Assembly: GCA_030537455.1 (NCBI GenBank)
Contig: JAUNMR010000011.1
Location: 39,593-103,592, forward strand
Reading direction: 5' to 3'
Source: Planctomycetia bacterium
GTDB taxonomy: Bacteria > Planctomycetota > Planctomycetia > Pirellulales > Thermoguttaceae
DNA length: 64,000 nt
Both the position numbers and the translations under genes were made by a program. Shown here in pieces: positions 45,420 through 54,669 of this stretch. How positions within the stretch are numbered: the first letter of the stretch is position 1; each line of letters begins with the position of its first letter. The notes under the pieces were generated by a model. That model saw only the letters and a list, made by a program, of their open reading frames with translations, was not told the DNA's origin and did no database searches.

Positions 45420-46505
45420 ATGAAAAAGCTTCTGAGTCTCGCGTCCTGCCTCATGGCGACGCTGTGTGTCTCTTGCGCGATCGCCCAAGAGTTCACGTCC
45501 GTTGACGAAGTTAAAAAAGACGGTAAATTCGCCGACGCTCTAGCGATCCAAGGCGAATACGAACTGGCCGACAAAGACGCCGACTTCCCCTTCAACACAG
45601 CAGGCTATCAAATCATCGCTCGTGGCGTTGATGAATTCGACGTTATTGGTTATCAAGACGGTCTTCCGGGCCAAGGCTGGGATCGTAGCAAAGCGCGCTT
45701 CATCGGTCAAGGCAAAATCGAAGACGGCAAACTCGTCGTCACCGGCGTCAAAATGAATATTCCGCGTAAAGCCAACGAAGGCAAAGACGTCGACGTTATC
45801 TTCAACGAAGAACAAAAAGCTCGTAAGCTCATCGGTACGATCGAAGACGGCAAGTACTATCTGCAACTTGGCGACAAAAAGGTCGAAATGAAGAAAGTCG
45901 AACGCAAGAGCGAAACTCTTGGCAAGCCCGCTCCGAAAGGCGCGATCCAACTCTTCGACGGTCAAAACACTGACGCTTTTGCCACCGAAGTCAAATTGAG
46001 CACGGCGCAAAAAGACGCGTTCTGGTCCGAAGCGCGACTCAAGCCGTTCGAAAAAGATCGCCCCTACCTTCTGCACATTGAATTCTTCAACTCCTTCATG
46101 CCGACCGCCACCGGTCAAGCGCGCTCCAATAGCGGCGTGTACATCCAAGAAGAATACGAATGCCAAGTTCTCGACTCCTTCGGGCTGGAAGGTGAAAACA
46201 ACGAATGCGGCGGTTTCTATCAGCAGCTTAAGCCGCTGGTCAATATGTGCTATCCTCCTTTGACCTGGCAAACCTACGACTTCGACGTCACCCCCGCGAA
46301 ATTCAACGATCAGGGCGAAAAAGTCGAAAACGCTAAGATCACTGTCAAGCACAATGGCGTCGTCATCCATGACAACGCTGAACTGCAGCATGAAACTCCT
46401 GGATACAAAAACGAGAAAAACGAAGCGGGCGAAGCGCGTGGTCTCTATCTCCAAGGTCATGGCAATAAGGTTCAATATCGCAATATTTGGATTCAATACA
46501 AATAA
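45420..46505 (+). CDS. Secreted DUF1080 protein with an N-terminal accessory region
   Basis: This 361-aa protein has a signal peptide (1-23, ending AIAQ). Residues about 25-145 form a beta-rich region unlike DUF1080 (GYQIIARGVDEFDVIGY, then a charged KLVVTGVKM segment). The DUF1080 domain covers about 175-360: AIQLFDGQNTDAF, SNSGVYIQEEYECQVLDSFG, and YLQGHGNKVQYRNIWIQ at the C-terminus. The ATG at 45420 follows a short leader with AAAG but no strong site. It closes with a stem-loop at 46553-46590. A 3-keto-glycoside hydrolase or lyase role is likely by family. Confidence 0.85.
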   Translation: MKKLLSLASCLMATLCVSCAIAQEFTSVDEVKKDGKFADALAIQGEYELADKDADFPFNTAGYQIIARGVDEFDVIGYQDGLPGQGWDRSKARFIGQGKIEDGKLVVTGVKMNIPRKANEGKDVDVIFNEEQKARKLIGTIEDGKYYLQLGDKKVEMKKVERKSETLGKPAPKGAIQLFDGQNTDAFATEVKLSTAQKDAFWSEARLKPFEKDRPYLLHIEFFNSFMPTATGQARSNSGVYIQEEYECQVLDSFGLEGENNECGGFYQQLKPLVNMCYPPLTWQTYDFDVTPAKFNDQGEKVENAKITVKHNGVVIHDNAELQHETPGYKNEKNEAGEARGLYLQGHGNKVQYRNIWIQYK

Positions 46506-46552
46506 TTACGCCAGAAGCAACCGCGTCGTCTAACGACGTTCAATATACCTCG

Positions 46553-46590
46553 AGCGTCCTTGCATGGCTAACACTACGCAAGGACGCTTA
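46553..46590 (+). terminator. Stem-loop after the second DUF1080 gene
   Basis: Perfect 11-bp arms AGCGTCCTTGC/GCAAGGACGCT enclose 14 nt, followed by TATTACTAT. The T-run is weak. Confidence 0.55.
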
Positions 46591-46644
46591 TTACTATCGT
46601 TACAGTTCTATTGACGCCTGCCGCGCTCTGTTCGGAGAACCGCC

Positions 46645-47043
46645 ATGCGCATTGTAGGAATCGGAGTGGACTCCACGGAAATCGACCGCGTTGTGCGCCT
46701 GTACCAACGCTACGACGACTCCTTTCGCGCACGTGTGTTTACCGAACATGAGCGCGAGTACTGCTTAGCTCGACGCAAGGGCTTTGAGGAATCATTGGCG
46801 GCGCGCTGGGCGGCTAAGGAAGCGGCGCTCAAAGCGTTAGGAGTCGGATGGTCGCAAGGGATCGGCTGGACCGACGTAGAAACGCGCAACGCCCCCTCGG
46901 GTCAGCCGTATCTGGCGCTTTACGGTCGCGCAAAGGAACTCGCTGAGGAATTGGGCGTGTGCGATATCAAGCTTTCGCTCACTCACACCAAGACCGTCGC
47001 CACGGCCTTTGTCGTTATGTCTGCCAATGATTCTGTAGAATAA
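46645..47043 (+). CDS. acpS: Holo-[acyl-carrier-protein] synthase
   Basis: AcpS transfers 4'-phosphopantetheine from CoA to the acyl carrier protein. The 132-aa length is normal. The magnesium-binding aspartate is in GIGVDSTEIDR (residue 9), and the second motif is SLAARWAAKEAALKALG, with the metal-ligand glutamate. The C-terminal SLTHTKTVATAFV strand is also typical. The ATG has GGAGAACC. It sits alone between DUF1080 and metY genes. Confidence 0.95.
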   Translation: MRIVGIGVDSTEIDRVVRLYQRYDDSFRARVFTEHEREYCLARRKGFEESLAARWAAKEAALKALGVGWSQGIGWTDVETRNAPSGQPYLALYGRAKELAEELGVCDIKLSLTHTKTVATAFVVMSANDSVE

Positions 47044-47287
47044 TAAACGTTGTAATGATTGCGCTAACCATTGCGCGCCATTCCTCGCGAAAACGCTCTA
47101 CGCTTTATGTATATATCGCAATAGCCTTTAATTGTTCATTTTACGAAACTAACGTTTAGCCCTAAACTGCGCGTACTACAATCAGATTTACAAAAATTAG
47201 ACAACTTCTCTAATAATCTTAAGCGCTGATATTCTCGTCTCTTGTGCGCCTATATATTACTCGACGCGTCTTACTCGCTTCCATCGA
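47044..47287. other. AT-rich gap between acpS and the metY terminator
   Basis: Together with the terminator this is a 361-bp gap between convergent genes. I see no open frame with a ribosome-binding site and no RNA gene. Confidence 0.4.
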
Positions 47288-47335
47288 TAAAAAGAAGAAC
47301 GAACAGACTCAAAATTGCGTCTACTCGTTCTTCTT
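47288..47335 (-). terminator. Rho-independent terminator of metY
   Basis: On the minus strand the arms AAGAAGAACGA/TCGTTCTTCTT enclose an inner AGAC/GTCT pairing and are followed by a T-run, 70 bp past the metY stop codon. Confidence 0.8.
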
Positions 47336-47404
47336 AATCGTTGTAATACAAAGCGTTATACAGTGTTATATTATAAATGTTTCCACGCGTAATCAACCTG
47401 CCGA

Positions 47405-48673
47405 TTACCCGAGCGCGTGGTTGACGTCGGCGATGAGGTCGTCGGCGTCTTCCAACCCCAGAGACAGACGAATGAGATCCGGACCAACGCCACAGGCGAT
47501 GAGTTCTTCATCGCTGAGCTGGCGGTGCGTGGAGTTTGCGGGGTGCAGTACGCAGGTGCGCGCGTCGGCAACGTGCGTTTCAATCGCGGCGACTTGCAGT
47601 TTCGACATGAAAGTCTCCGCCGCGGCGCGACCGCCCTTAACGCCGAAGGAAATCACGCCACAGGAACCGTTCGGCATGTATTTCTGCGCCAGGTCATAAT
47701 ACTTATTGCCCGGCAGACCACAGTAGTTGACCCAGGCGATCTTGTCATGACCTTGCAGGAATTGCGCAACCTTTAAAGCGTTTTCACAATGGCGCTTCAT
47801 TCTCAGGTGGAGCGATTCCAGCCCGAGGTTGAGTAGGAACGCATTCATAGGCGCGGGCGAGGAGCCGAAATCACGCATGAGTTGAGCGACACACTTAGTA
47901 ATAAAGGCGCCGCCTTGACCGAATTTTTCCGCGTAAACGATTCCGTGATAGCTTTCGTCGGGCGTGGTGAGACCAGGAAATTTATCGGCGTGTGCGAACC
48001 AGTCGAAGTTGCCGGAATCGACAATCGCGCCGCCGACCTGAGCGCCGTGACCGTCCATATATTTCGTGGTCGAATGCGTTACGACGTCGACTCCCCACTT
48101 AAAGGGCTGGCAGTTCACGGGCGTGGGGAAGGTATTATCGACGATCATGGGGACGCCATGCTCGTGTGCAATTTTAGCGAATCGTTCCAGGTCAATTACC
48201 GCCAGCGCGGGATTTGCGATCGTTTCGCCGAAGAGCGCTTTGGTGTTGGGACGGAACGCGGCGTGGAGTTCTTCGTCAGTCGCGTCGGGACTCACGAAGG
48301 TGAAGTCGATTCCCATGCGCTTCATTGTGACGGCAAAGAGGTTATAGGTGCCGCCGTAAATCGTCGCGGAGGAAACGACATGGTCGCCAGCGGAACAGAG
48401 ATTGAAGATCGAAAAAAAGTTCGCCGCCTGACCGGAGGAGGTGAGCATACCGGCGGTACCGCCTTCCAACTCTGTAATTTTAGCCGCGACGTAATCGGCG
48501 GTAGGGTTTTGCAAACGAGAATAAAAGTATCCGGCCGCTTCCAGGTCGAACAATTTCCCCATGGCCGCGCTAGATTCATAACGGAAGGTCGTGCTCTGAA
48601 TCACAGGAATTTGACGAGGCTCGCCATTGCCTGGACGATAACCCGCCTGAACACATTTAGTGCCAATATCCAC
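47405..48673 (-). CDS. metY: O-acetylhomoserine sulfhydrylase family, PLP-dependent
   Basis: MetY replaces the acetyl group of O-acetylhomoserine with sulfide to make homocysteine for methionine synthesis. The 422-aa protein has the Cys/Met metabolism PLP-enzyme pattern: Y-x-R-x-x-NPT (FYSRLQNPTADYV), SSGQAAN, the PLP lysine in HSTTKYMDGHG (about 205), and MRDFGSSPAPMNAFL. The start is GTG at 48673 with AGGAGACGACG upstream, well placed. It is a single gene with its own terminator. A cystathionine gamma-synthase role is less likely given the MetY-type N-terminus. Confidence 0.93.
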   Translation of the reverse strand: MDIGTKCVQAGYRPGNGEPRQIPVIQSTTFRYESSAAMGKLFDLEAAGYFYSRLQNPTADYVAAKITELEGGTAGMLTSSGQAANFFSIFNLCSAGDHVVSSATIYGGTYNLFAVTMKRMGIDFTFVSPDATDEELHAAFRPNTKALFGETIANPALAVIDLERFAKIAHEHGVPMIVDNTFPTPVNCQPFKWGVDVVTHSTTKYMDGHGAQVGGAIVDSGNFDWFAHADKFPGLTTPDESYHGIVYAEKFGQGGAFITKCVAQLMRDFGSSPAPMNAFLLNLGLESLHLRMKRHCENALKVAQFLQGHDKIAWVNYCGLPGNKYYDLAQKYMPNGSCGVISFGVKGGRAAAETFMSKLQVAAIETHVADARTCVLHPANSTHRQLSDEELIACGVGPDLIRLSLGLEDADDLIADVNHALG

Positions 48674-48742
48674 CGTCGTCTCCTTTTATTTCTAATACAG
48701 ACGAACCGCCGTAAGCGCGTTCGTTCTTCGACAAGTTTATTC

Positions 48743-48771
48743 TTGTTTTCGCTCTTGTGTCGCGATATAAT
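48743..48771 (+). promoter_or_regulatory. Sigma70-type promoter for the heparinase-like gene
   Basis: TTGTTT, a 17-nt spacer and a perfect TATAAT lie about 105 bp upstream of the ATG at 48876. Confidence 0.6.
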
Positions 48772-48875
48772 GACCGGCACAGCGCAAGAGCGTCGTTACG
48801 CTTAGTGAAACTTTCACTGCCGCGCAAACCGTTAAATGATTATACTACCCTAGTTTGTACTAGGAAGGGGTCGTC

Positions 48876-50861
48876 ATGAAAAAAATCGCTAACCAACTAA
48901 CGCTCCTAATACTGGCGGCAACGCTAGCGTTTTGTGTGTTTCACGACGTCGTAGCGCGCGCCTCCGATAAGGAGTGGGACGAAATTACCGCGCGCGCCAA
49001 GGATTTCACCGAAGCGCTTGACCCCGCCCCGAAATATGGCGTCGCGCTCATTCCAAGAGAATATTGGGAGCAAATGGCGCAAACCCCAAGCGGACGCAGT
49101 GCGATCGCTACCGCCGACAAATTACTCAACGAAGAACTGCCGACCATAACCGAAGAGCTGTATAAAGAATATTATCGTAACGGCAATCGTTCGAACTACC
49201 AGACGGTCTTTGGTCGCGCGCAAAGTCGCGTCGTTGGTCTAGCGCTGGGCGAAGCGTTCACGAACCAGGGAAAATATATCTCGGCGCTCAACGAGGCGTT
49301 GGATTTCTTCTGTTCTCTGAACTCCTGGGTTCTGCCAGCGCACGACTCAAACGCCAAGATTTACGACGGCGAGGTCATGTATTCTGACCTCGGCTCCACC
49401 TGCGCCGGCGGCGACGTCGCGCTGGTAGTGAACCTCCTGCGCGATAAGCTCGATCCGACAATCGTGGAAAAGGCGACACAATGCGTCCAGGAACGCGTAC
49501 TACAACCTTATTTGAACGCGGTTCGTAACGAAAAAGCCACGGGCATGTGGTGGGTGCGCACGCATAACAACTGGAGCGCAGTCTGCCATTGTGGCACAGT
49601 CGCCGCGGCGTTGAACCTGCTTGACTCCGCGCAAGAGCGCGCGTTCTATCTTGCAGGGGCAGAATATTTTTCGACCCACGGCTTCCTCCTTGGCTTTACC
49701 AACGACGGCTACTGCTCCGAGGGCATGGGCTATTGGGACTATGGTTTTGGCTATTACATTATGCTTGGCGCGCTCGCCTACAACGCCACCCACGGTCAGC
49801 TCGACCTCTTCCGCTTCGAGCAGATCCGACCCGTGCTCGATTTCGCGATGAATATGGAGATCGATTCCAATTGTTACGCCACCTTCGCCGACTGCTCTAC
49901 CGCGGCGCGACCGACTCCGGCCTATGTCGGCTATGTCAGCCGGTTTAAGAACTTAGGATACCTGGAATATGAAAAACGCGGATTGGGAGCAAACTTCCCA
50001 TTCGGTAGCCTCTTACGCATTGCGTCCATGGGCGCCGATCGCGACTTTGTCTTCCGTGAAATGCCTGAGAATCCAGAACGTTATAAACTACCGGAACGTT
50101 CGGAATTTCCCGACGCTGGCGTCTTAATTTGCCGTCCCAACGACGCGGCGCAAGCGCAATATTTCGCCCTAGCGCTCAAAGGGGGCAATAATGCGGAAAT
50201 GCACAATCACAACGACGTCGGTTCCTACCTCTTGCTCCTGGGCGCACGTGGCGCTAAGCCAACCTTTATCTGCCGCGACCCTGGCGGGGAAGTCTATACG
50301 CAACGCACCTTTAGCGCGAATCGCTATCAAGGTCAACTCCTCAATTCTTACGGTCACCCCGTGCCGAGAATCAATGGGGTCTTGCAATCGCCAGGAGTAA
50401 ACTCCCGAGGCGTCCTGCTAGAAAAATCATACTCCGACCAACTCGACCGATATAAACTCGATATCGCCAGCGCTTACCAAGACGACACGCTCGCGTCCCT
50501 CACGCGCGAATTTCGCTATTATCGCGCTACCGCCGAAGACGCCGGTAAGGTCGAAGTGATTGACTCAGTTCAATTTAAAGAGAATCAGCCCGGGGAATTT
50601 GAAACCGCGATCATTACCTTCGAAAAGATTGTGATCGACTCCAACGAACCGCAAACCGGCGCTATTCTGAAAATTGCCGGCGGAACCGTTCGCGCGCGTG
50701 CAACCGACGCCAAAGGAGAACCGTTGGAACTGATTCTGGAGGAAACCCTAGTCGGAAAGGACGACGCGTCCGTTCCGAATAAGCCCACGCGCATGGCCTT
50801 CCGCCTGGCTGAAAAGGTCGAAAACGCCACAATCACAGTGGAATTTACCGTCGCGAAATAA
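48876..50861 (+). CDS. Secreted heparinase II/III-like protein
   Basis: This 661-aa protein has a signal peptide (about 1-30). An (alpha/alpha) toroid half (about 60-390) carries NNWSAVCHCG, WVRTHNNW and YCSEGMGYWDYGFGYYI, which is the family's active-site neighbourhood. A beta-sandwich half (about 400-660) includes AEMHNHNDVGSYLL, the conserved HNHxD-type metal/catalytic stretch. The family lyses uronic-acid polysaccharides; some members act on alginate or oligo-uronides. The ATG has AAGGGG. Downstream is a terminator overlapping the next promoter. The precise polysaccharide is unknown. Confidence 0.87.
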   Translation: MKKIANQLTLLILAATLAFCVFHDVVARASDKEWDEITARAKDFTEALDPAPKYGVALIPREYWEQMAQTPSGRSAIATADKLLNEELPTITEELYKEYYRNGNRSNYQTVFGRAQSRVVGLALGEAFTNQGKYISALNEALDFFCSLNSWVLPAHDSNAKIYDGEVMYSDLGSTCAGGDVALVVNLLRDKLDPTIVEKATQCVQERVLQPYLNAVRNEKATGMWWVRTHNNWSAVCHCGTVAAALNLLDSAQERAFYLAGAEYFSTHGFLLGFTNDGYCSEGMGYWDYGFGYYIMLGALAYNATHGQLDLFRFEQIRPVLDFAMNMEIDSNCYATFADCSTAARPTPAYVGYVSRFKNLGYLEYEKRGLGANFPFGSLLRIASMGADRDFVFREMPENPERYKLPERSEFPDAGVLICRPNDAAQAQYFALALKGGNNAEMHNHNDVGSYLLLLGARGAKPTFICRDPGGEVYTQRTFSANRYQGQLLNSYGHPVPRINGVLQSPGVNSRGVLLEKSYSDQLDRYKLDIASAYQDDTLASLTREFRYYRATAEDAGKVEVIDSVQFKENQPGEFETAIITFEKIVIDSNEPQTGAILKIAGGTVRARATDAKGEPLELILEETLVGKDDASVPNKPTRMAFRLAEKVENATITVEFTVAK

Positions 50862-50901
50862 GCACGTCGACTCGGCGTGACGTCAAACGCACAGTTTTTG
50901 T

Positions 50902-50945
50902 GTGGCGCGTTCATTGTTTTTACTTGCACGCGCCACAACCTTTTT
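50902..50945 (+). terminator. Terminator of the heparinase-like gene
   Basis: Perfect 9-bp arms GTGGCGCGT/ACGCGCCAC are followed within five bases by CTTTTTATA. Its right arm overlaps the -35 box of the next promoter. Confidence 0.65.
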
Positions 50946-50952
50946 ATACAAT
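50924..50952 (+). promoter_or_regulatory. Sigma70-type promoter for the second Gfo/Idh gene
   Basis: TTGCAC, a 17-nt spacer and TACAAT lie about 75 bp upstream of the ATG at 51028. The -35 box lies in the right arm of the preceding terminator. Confidence 0.6.
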
Positions 50953-51027
50953 AAGATTGAACGTTAAACCGACCGCTTCGACACGTACGACGCGGCGTTT
51001 GCCTTTATACTTATGAGGTCACCACAC

Positions 51028-52323
51028 ATGAAACATTCGAAGAATCAAATCGAACGACGTTCCTTCCTCAAGGGCGTCGCGCTTGCCGGGGCTGCGTCGC
51101 TGGCGCCGATGTACGTGCCCGCCTCCGCGCTGGGGCTCGACGGTACAGTCTCGCCAAGTTCGAGAATCAACCTCGGCGCTATTGGCATTGGCGCGCGCGG
51201 CGGTCACGACTTAGGTATCTTTCTGAGCCGTAAAGACGTACGCTTCCGCGCAATCTGCGACGTGAGACGTATTCGCCGTGAAGCGGTCAAAGCACAGGCG
51301 GACAAGACCTACAATGACAACGAATGCGCCATGTACAAAGACATGGAAGACCTACTGATTCGCGACGATATCGACGCAGTGCTCATCGCCACGGGCGACC
51401 GTTGGCACACCATGGCGTCGATTACCGCGGCGAAATACGGTAAAGACGTCTACTGCGAAAAGCCGCTCTCCCTCACGATCCAAGAGTCCCGCGCGCTCGC
51501 GGAAGCGGTCAATCGTTACGGTATTGTCTATCAGGCCGGTACGCAACGTCGTAATATCGGTAACTTTATGCTCGCCGCGAAGATTGTCCAGAGCGGCAAA
51601 CTCGGTAAACTCACCGAAGTACACGCCAATACCCTCTGGCCCGCCACCGACCAAGACTGGTACCCCGCGGAACCGGAACCGGACGTCAATGAAGTCGACT
51701 GGGATCGTTGGCTCGGTCCATGCCCTTGGCGTCCTTACAATAGCAAGTACGTCGCGGGAGACTGGCGCGGTAAGTTCGACTTCCACGGAGGCGGGATTCT
51801 CGAATGGGGATCCCACACCGTCGACCTGTGTCAATGGGCGGCGCAAAAGGACCACACCGCTCCGGTGCGTTATGAACCTCAATTCAACGACGACGGCTCC
51901 ATCGCCGGTCACATTTGGGCTTACTACGACGACGGCGTTAAGCTTGTCATGCGCTCCGACGGTTGGCTCGGTCTGGGCACCTGCTCCGCGCGTTACGTCG
52001 GCGAAGAGGGCTGGATCGAAACCGGCGACAGCGGTCGTATGGCGGTCTCCAATGACAAACTGCGTAGCGAACTGAAATACTTCGGTATGCTCGGCACCGA
52101 CCCGACCACGCACATCGCCGAATTCATCGAATGCGTTAAAACCAGACGCAATCCCGCGGCAAACGCTAACGTCGCCGCGCAATCTCACATCGCGTCTCAC
52201 TGCGCTTACATCGCTTGGCAACTCAAGAGAACAATTGAATTCGACCCCGTTAAGGAAGAATTCAACGACGAGGACGCCAATCGTATGCGAACTCGCGCTA
52301 TGCGCGCGCCCTATACCCTCTAA
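51028..52323 (+). CDS. Second Tat-exported Gfo/Idh/MocA family oxidoreductase
   Basis: This 431-aa protein has a twin-arginine signal (ERRSFLKG, then a hydrophobic stretch to about 35). The Rossmann glycine motif is GAIGIGARGGHDLG, and CEKPLSLTIQES supplies the catalytic lysine at about residue 140. The central HGGGILEWGSHTVDLCQWA segment carries the family's active-site histidine. The ATG at 51028 has GAGGT; an ATG at 51013 lies inside that site. Its location between a heparinase-like and DUF1080 genes fits periplasmic sugar oxidation. It shares layout with the 12329-13717 paralogue but differs in sequence. Confidence 0.92.
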   Translation: MKHSKNQIERRSFLKGVALAGAASLAPMYVPASALGLDGTVSPSSRINLGAIGIGARGGHDLGIFLSRKDVRFRAICDVRRIRREAVKAQADKTYNDNECAMYKDMEDLLIRDDIDAVLIATGDRWHTMASITAAKYGKDVYCEKPLSLTIQESRALAEAVNRYGIVYQAGTQRRNIGNFMLAAKIVQSGKLGKLTEVHANTLWPATDQDWYPAEPEPDVNEVDWDRWLGPCPWRPYNSKYVAGDWRGKFDFHGGGILEWGSHTVDLCQWAAQKDHTAPVRYEPQFNDDGSIAGHIWAYYDDGVKLVMRSDGWLGLGTCSARYVGEEGWIETGDSGRMAVSNDKLRSELKYFGMLGTDPTTHIAEFIECVKTRRNPAANANVAAQSHIASHCAYIAWQLKRTIEFDPVKEEFNDEDANRMRTRAMRAPYTL

Positions 52324-52385
52324 TTCTCGAGAAGTGACTAGACCGCCTATTGCTTGCCGCTCTAGGCGATACGGAGATTTCACAC

Positions 52386-54470
52386 ATGCAAAAGAAATAT
52401 TTCATGACGCTTGCGTTGAGCCTAGTCGTCTCGCTCATTAGCGCTTCGGCGCTGGCGCAATCGTGGGAGCAAACACAAACCTCCACAGACGAAGATCTGC
52501 TTATCCAGGCGATCGTTGACAAAGGCGACTCGCCCGAAGATATCCACAACGTTAACGTTGCGTGCAAACGTCTGTCGATTTACGGCACGCCCAAAGCGAT
52601 TCCCGCGCTCGTGGCGCTACTGTCCAATGAAAAGCAAAACTTCAACGGTCGCTTCGCCTTAGAAGCCATGCCCTTTGACGAAGCGGACGCCGCGCTACTG
52701 CAAGCGGCTCAAGACCTGACCGGCGTGTGCCGCGTTGGCGTTATCGACAGCCTCGGCGTGCGCGGTAAAGACGCCGCCGTTCCGGTTCTGGTGCAAATAG
52801 CCAAAGACGACGCCGACCCCGCGGTACAAAAGGCCGTCTATGTCGCGCTGAGCGCCATCGCTTCCGCCGACGCGCAAACCGCTCTACTTGCAAAAGCGCA
52901 AGAGGATCTTAGCGCGTTGCCATTTGAAAACCAACGCGCGCTCGCCGATTCCGTACTGGCGCTTGCGCAAAAGCGCGAAGAACAAGGTCAACTCGCCGAC
53001 GCCGTGACGCTCTACCTGAGCGTAGCGCAAAACGAAACATTCCCGCTCTTCACGCGTAAAGCCGGTCTGTATCGCTCGCTCCTGTGCCAGCGCGAAGACG
53101 CTATCCCCACGGTCGTTGCAATTCTCAAGGGTGAAACGAACCCGCTCAACGGCGCTCAACCGAAAGACGCCTTTAACGTTGCGCTCAAGACGGTTCGCGA
53201 ATTCCCGCGCGAAGTTGGCGCTAAACTCATCGCCGCGATTTGCGACGCCTTTAACGACCTGCCCGCGGAAAACCAACCGATCGTCCTGCGCGCCTTTGGC
53301 GCCTTCTGGGGCGACGGCATGCCGACCGCGCCGGCGGAAATCCTCGCGAAAGCCGCGCAAAAGAACGACGAACCCATGTTGCAACTCGCCGCGGTTCTCG
53401 CCGCGACCGACCAAGGAACGCCGACCTTCGTTGAGGTTCCCTTTGAGGCTTGGGCAAAGTCAGATGAACTGCGTAGCGCTTATCTTAAATACGCCGCGCT
53501 CTACGCTGGCAAACTCGAAAAGTACGACCCCGACCAATATGCGAAGTTCTGTCAGGAATTAACCGACGCCCTCGCGGCGAACCTCGAGGCTGATCAGCTC
53601 CTCTTCTTAGTAAACGTCGCAGAAGAATCGCGCATTAAGCAGACCGCTGACAATCTGGTCAAAATCGCCTCCACGCGTCAGGGTAAACTCCGCGACGCCG
53701 CGCTCGCCGCGCTTGCGGAAATCGTTGAACTCGACGACCTGGAACTGCTTGTCAACGCGCTCAACGGCGAAACCGACGACCAAAAAGTCGACTGGATCCT
53801 TCGTGCCGCGTGTACGCGTATGCCGCGTGAGGAATGCGCCGCTAAGGTCGCCGAACTCTTCGCCGCGGCCGACGTCGACGCCCAAAATAAAATGCTGCCG
53901 CTACTGAAGCAAATCGGCGGTCAAACCGCGCTCAACGCTGTCGCGAACGCCTGCAATGGCGCTACGATCGATAAAGCGACCCAAATCCTCGGCGAATGGA
54001 ACACCCCAGAAGACGCCGAAGCGGTCGCCAAGGTCTGCTTGACCATTGCGCAACAGGCCCAAGACGCCAAGTATCACTCTCGCGGCGTGCGCGGTTACAT
54101 CCGCATTGCGCGTCAGTTCGACTTACCGGTCGCCACTAAGATCGCGATGTGCCAAACGGCGTTCGAAGTCGCGCGTCGTCCCGAAGACAAAAAGCTCATC
54201 TTTGAAGTCTTCAAGCGCAATATCATCGCGGACAACGTCGGCGCGGCGCTCGAATACGTCAAGTACGATGAATTCAAAGAAGACGCCTGTGAAGCGGCGG
54301 TCTTCGTTGCGGAAAAGATCCACGTCAGCCAGCCCGATTGGAACTGGAACGAACCGACCGATGATCAAAACAAAGCCAATGCCGCGAAAATCCTCGTCGA
54401 CGGTATGAAGAAGGTCGTTGAGACCACCGGTAACGCCGACCTAAAAGCTCGCGCGCAGAAGCTCCTGTAA
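52386..54470 (+). CDS. Secreted alpha-helical (HEAT-like) repeat protein
   Basis: This 694-aa protein has a signal peptide (1-24, ending ALAQ). Nearly all the rest is paired helices with HEAT-like spacing, for example AIPALVALLSNEKQ and AVPVLVQIAKDDADPAVQKAVYVALSAIASAD near the N-terminus, and repeats ending with LGEWNTPEDAEAVAKV. No enzyme motif is visible. The ATG at 52386 has CGGAG upstream. It is co-directional with the Gfo/Idh gene (62 bp) and may be an interaction scaffold for exported enzymes; that is inference. A strong terminator follows. Confidence 0.78.
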   Translation: MQKKYFMTLALSLVVSLISASALAQSWEQTQTSTDEDLLIQAIVDKGDSPEDIHNVNVACKRLSIYGTPKAIPALVALLSNEKQNFNGRFALEAMPFDEADAALLQAAQDLTGVCRVGVIDSLGVRGKDAAVPVLVQIAKDDADPAVQKAVYVALSAIASADAQTALLAKAQEDLSALPFENQRALADSVLALAQKREEQGQLADAVTLYLSVAQNETFPLFTRKAGLYRSLLCQREDAIPTVVAILKGETNPLNGAQPKDAFNVALKTVREFPREVGAKLIAAICDAFNDLPAENQPIVLRAFGAFWGDGMPTAPAEILAKAAQKNDEPMLQLAAVLAATDQGTPTFVEVPFEAWAKSDELRSAYLKYAALYAGKLEKYDPDQYAKFCQELTDALAANLEADQLLFLVNVAEESRIKQTADNLVKIASTRQGKLRDAALAALAEIVELDDLELLVNALNGETDDQKVDWILRAACTRMPREECAAKVAELFAAADVDAQNKMLPLLKQIGGQTALNAVANACNGATIDKATQILGEWNTPEDAEAVAKVCLTIAQQAQDAKYHSRGVRGYIRIARQFDLPVATKIAMCQTAFEVARRPEDKKLIFEVFKRNIIADNVGAALEYVKYDEFKEDACEAAVFVAEKIHVSQPDWNWNEPTDDQNKANAAKILVDGMKKVVETTGNADLKARAQKLL

Positions 54471-54566
54471 TTTCCTTCCCCTAACGCAAGGGGTTAGAAA
54501 TCGCGCCGATTTCCGCGCCATTTTCTCAATTCCCGCTTGTAACTAATGCGTTACGCGCTTAAAATG

Positions 54567-54610
54567 AAAAACGGTTGTTCGCCACGACTGCTTGCGAACA
54601 GCCGTTTTTT
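54567..54610 (+). terminator. Strong rho-independent terminator
   Basis: AAAAACGGTTGTTCGC pairs with GCGAACAGCCGTTTTT (one G-T pair), ending in a T-run, about 95 bp after the repeat-protein stop. Confidence 0.85.
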
Positions 54611-54669
54611 CGTCAGGTCGGCATACGCTCGCCTGTGGAAAATTTGAACCTTTACCTAAGGACTTTTAT

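Noticed and set aside
47882..48805. 307-codon open frame opposite metY
   Set aside because: Antisense shadow of a clear PLP enzyme gene.
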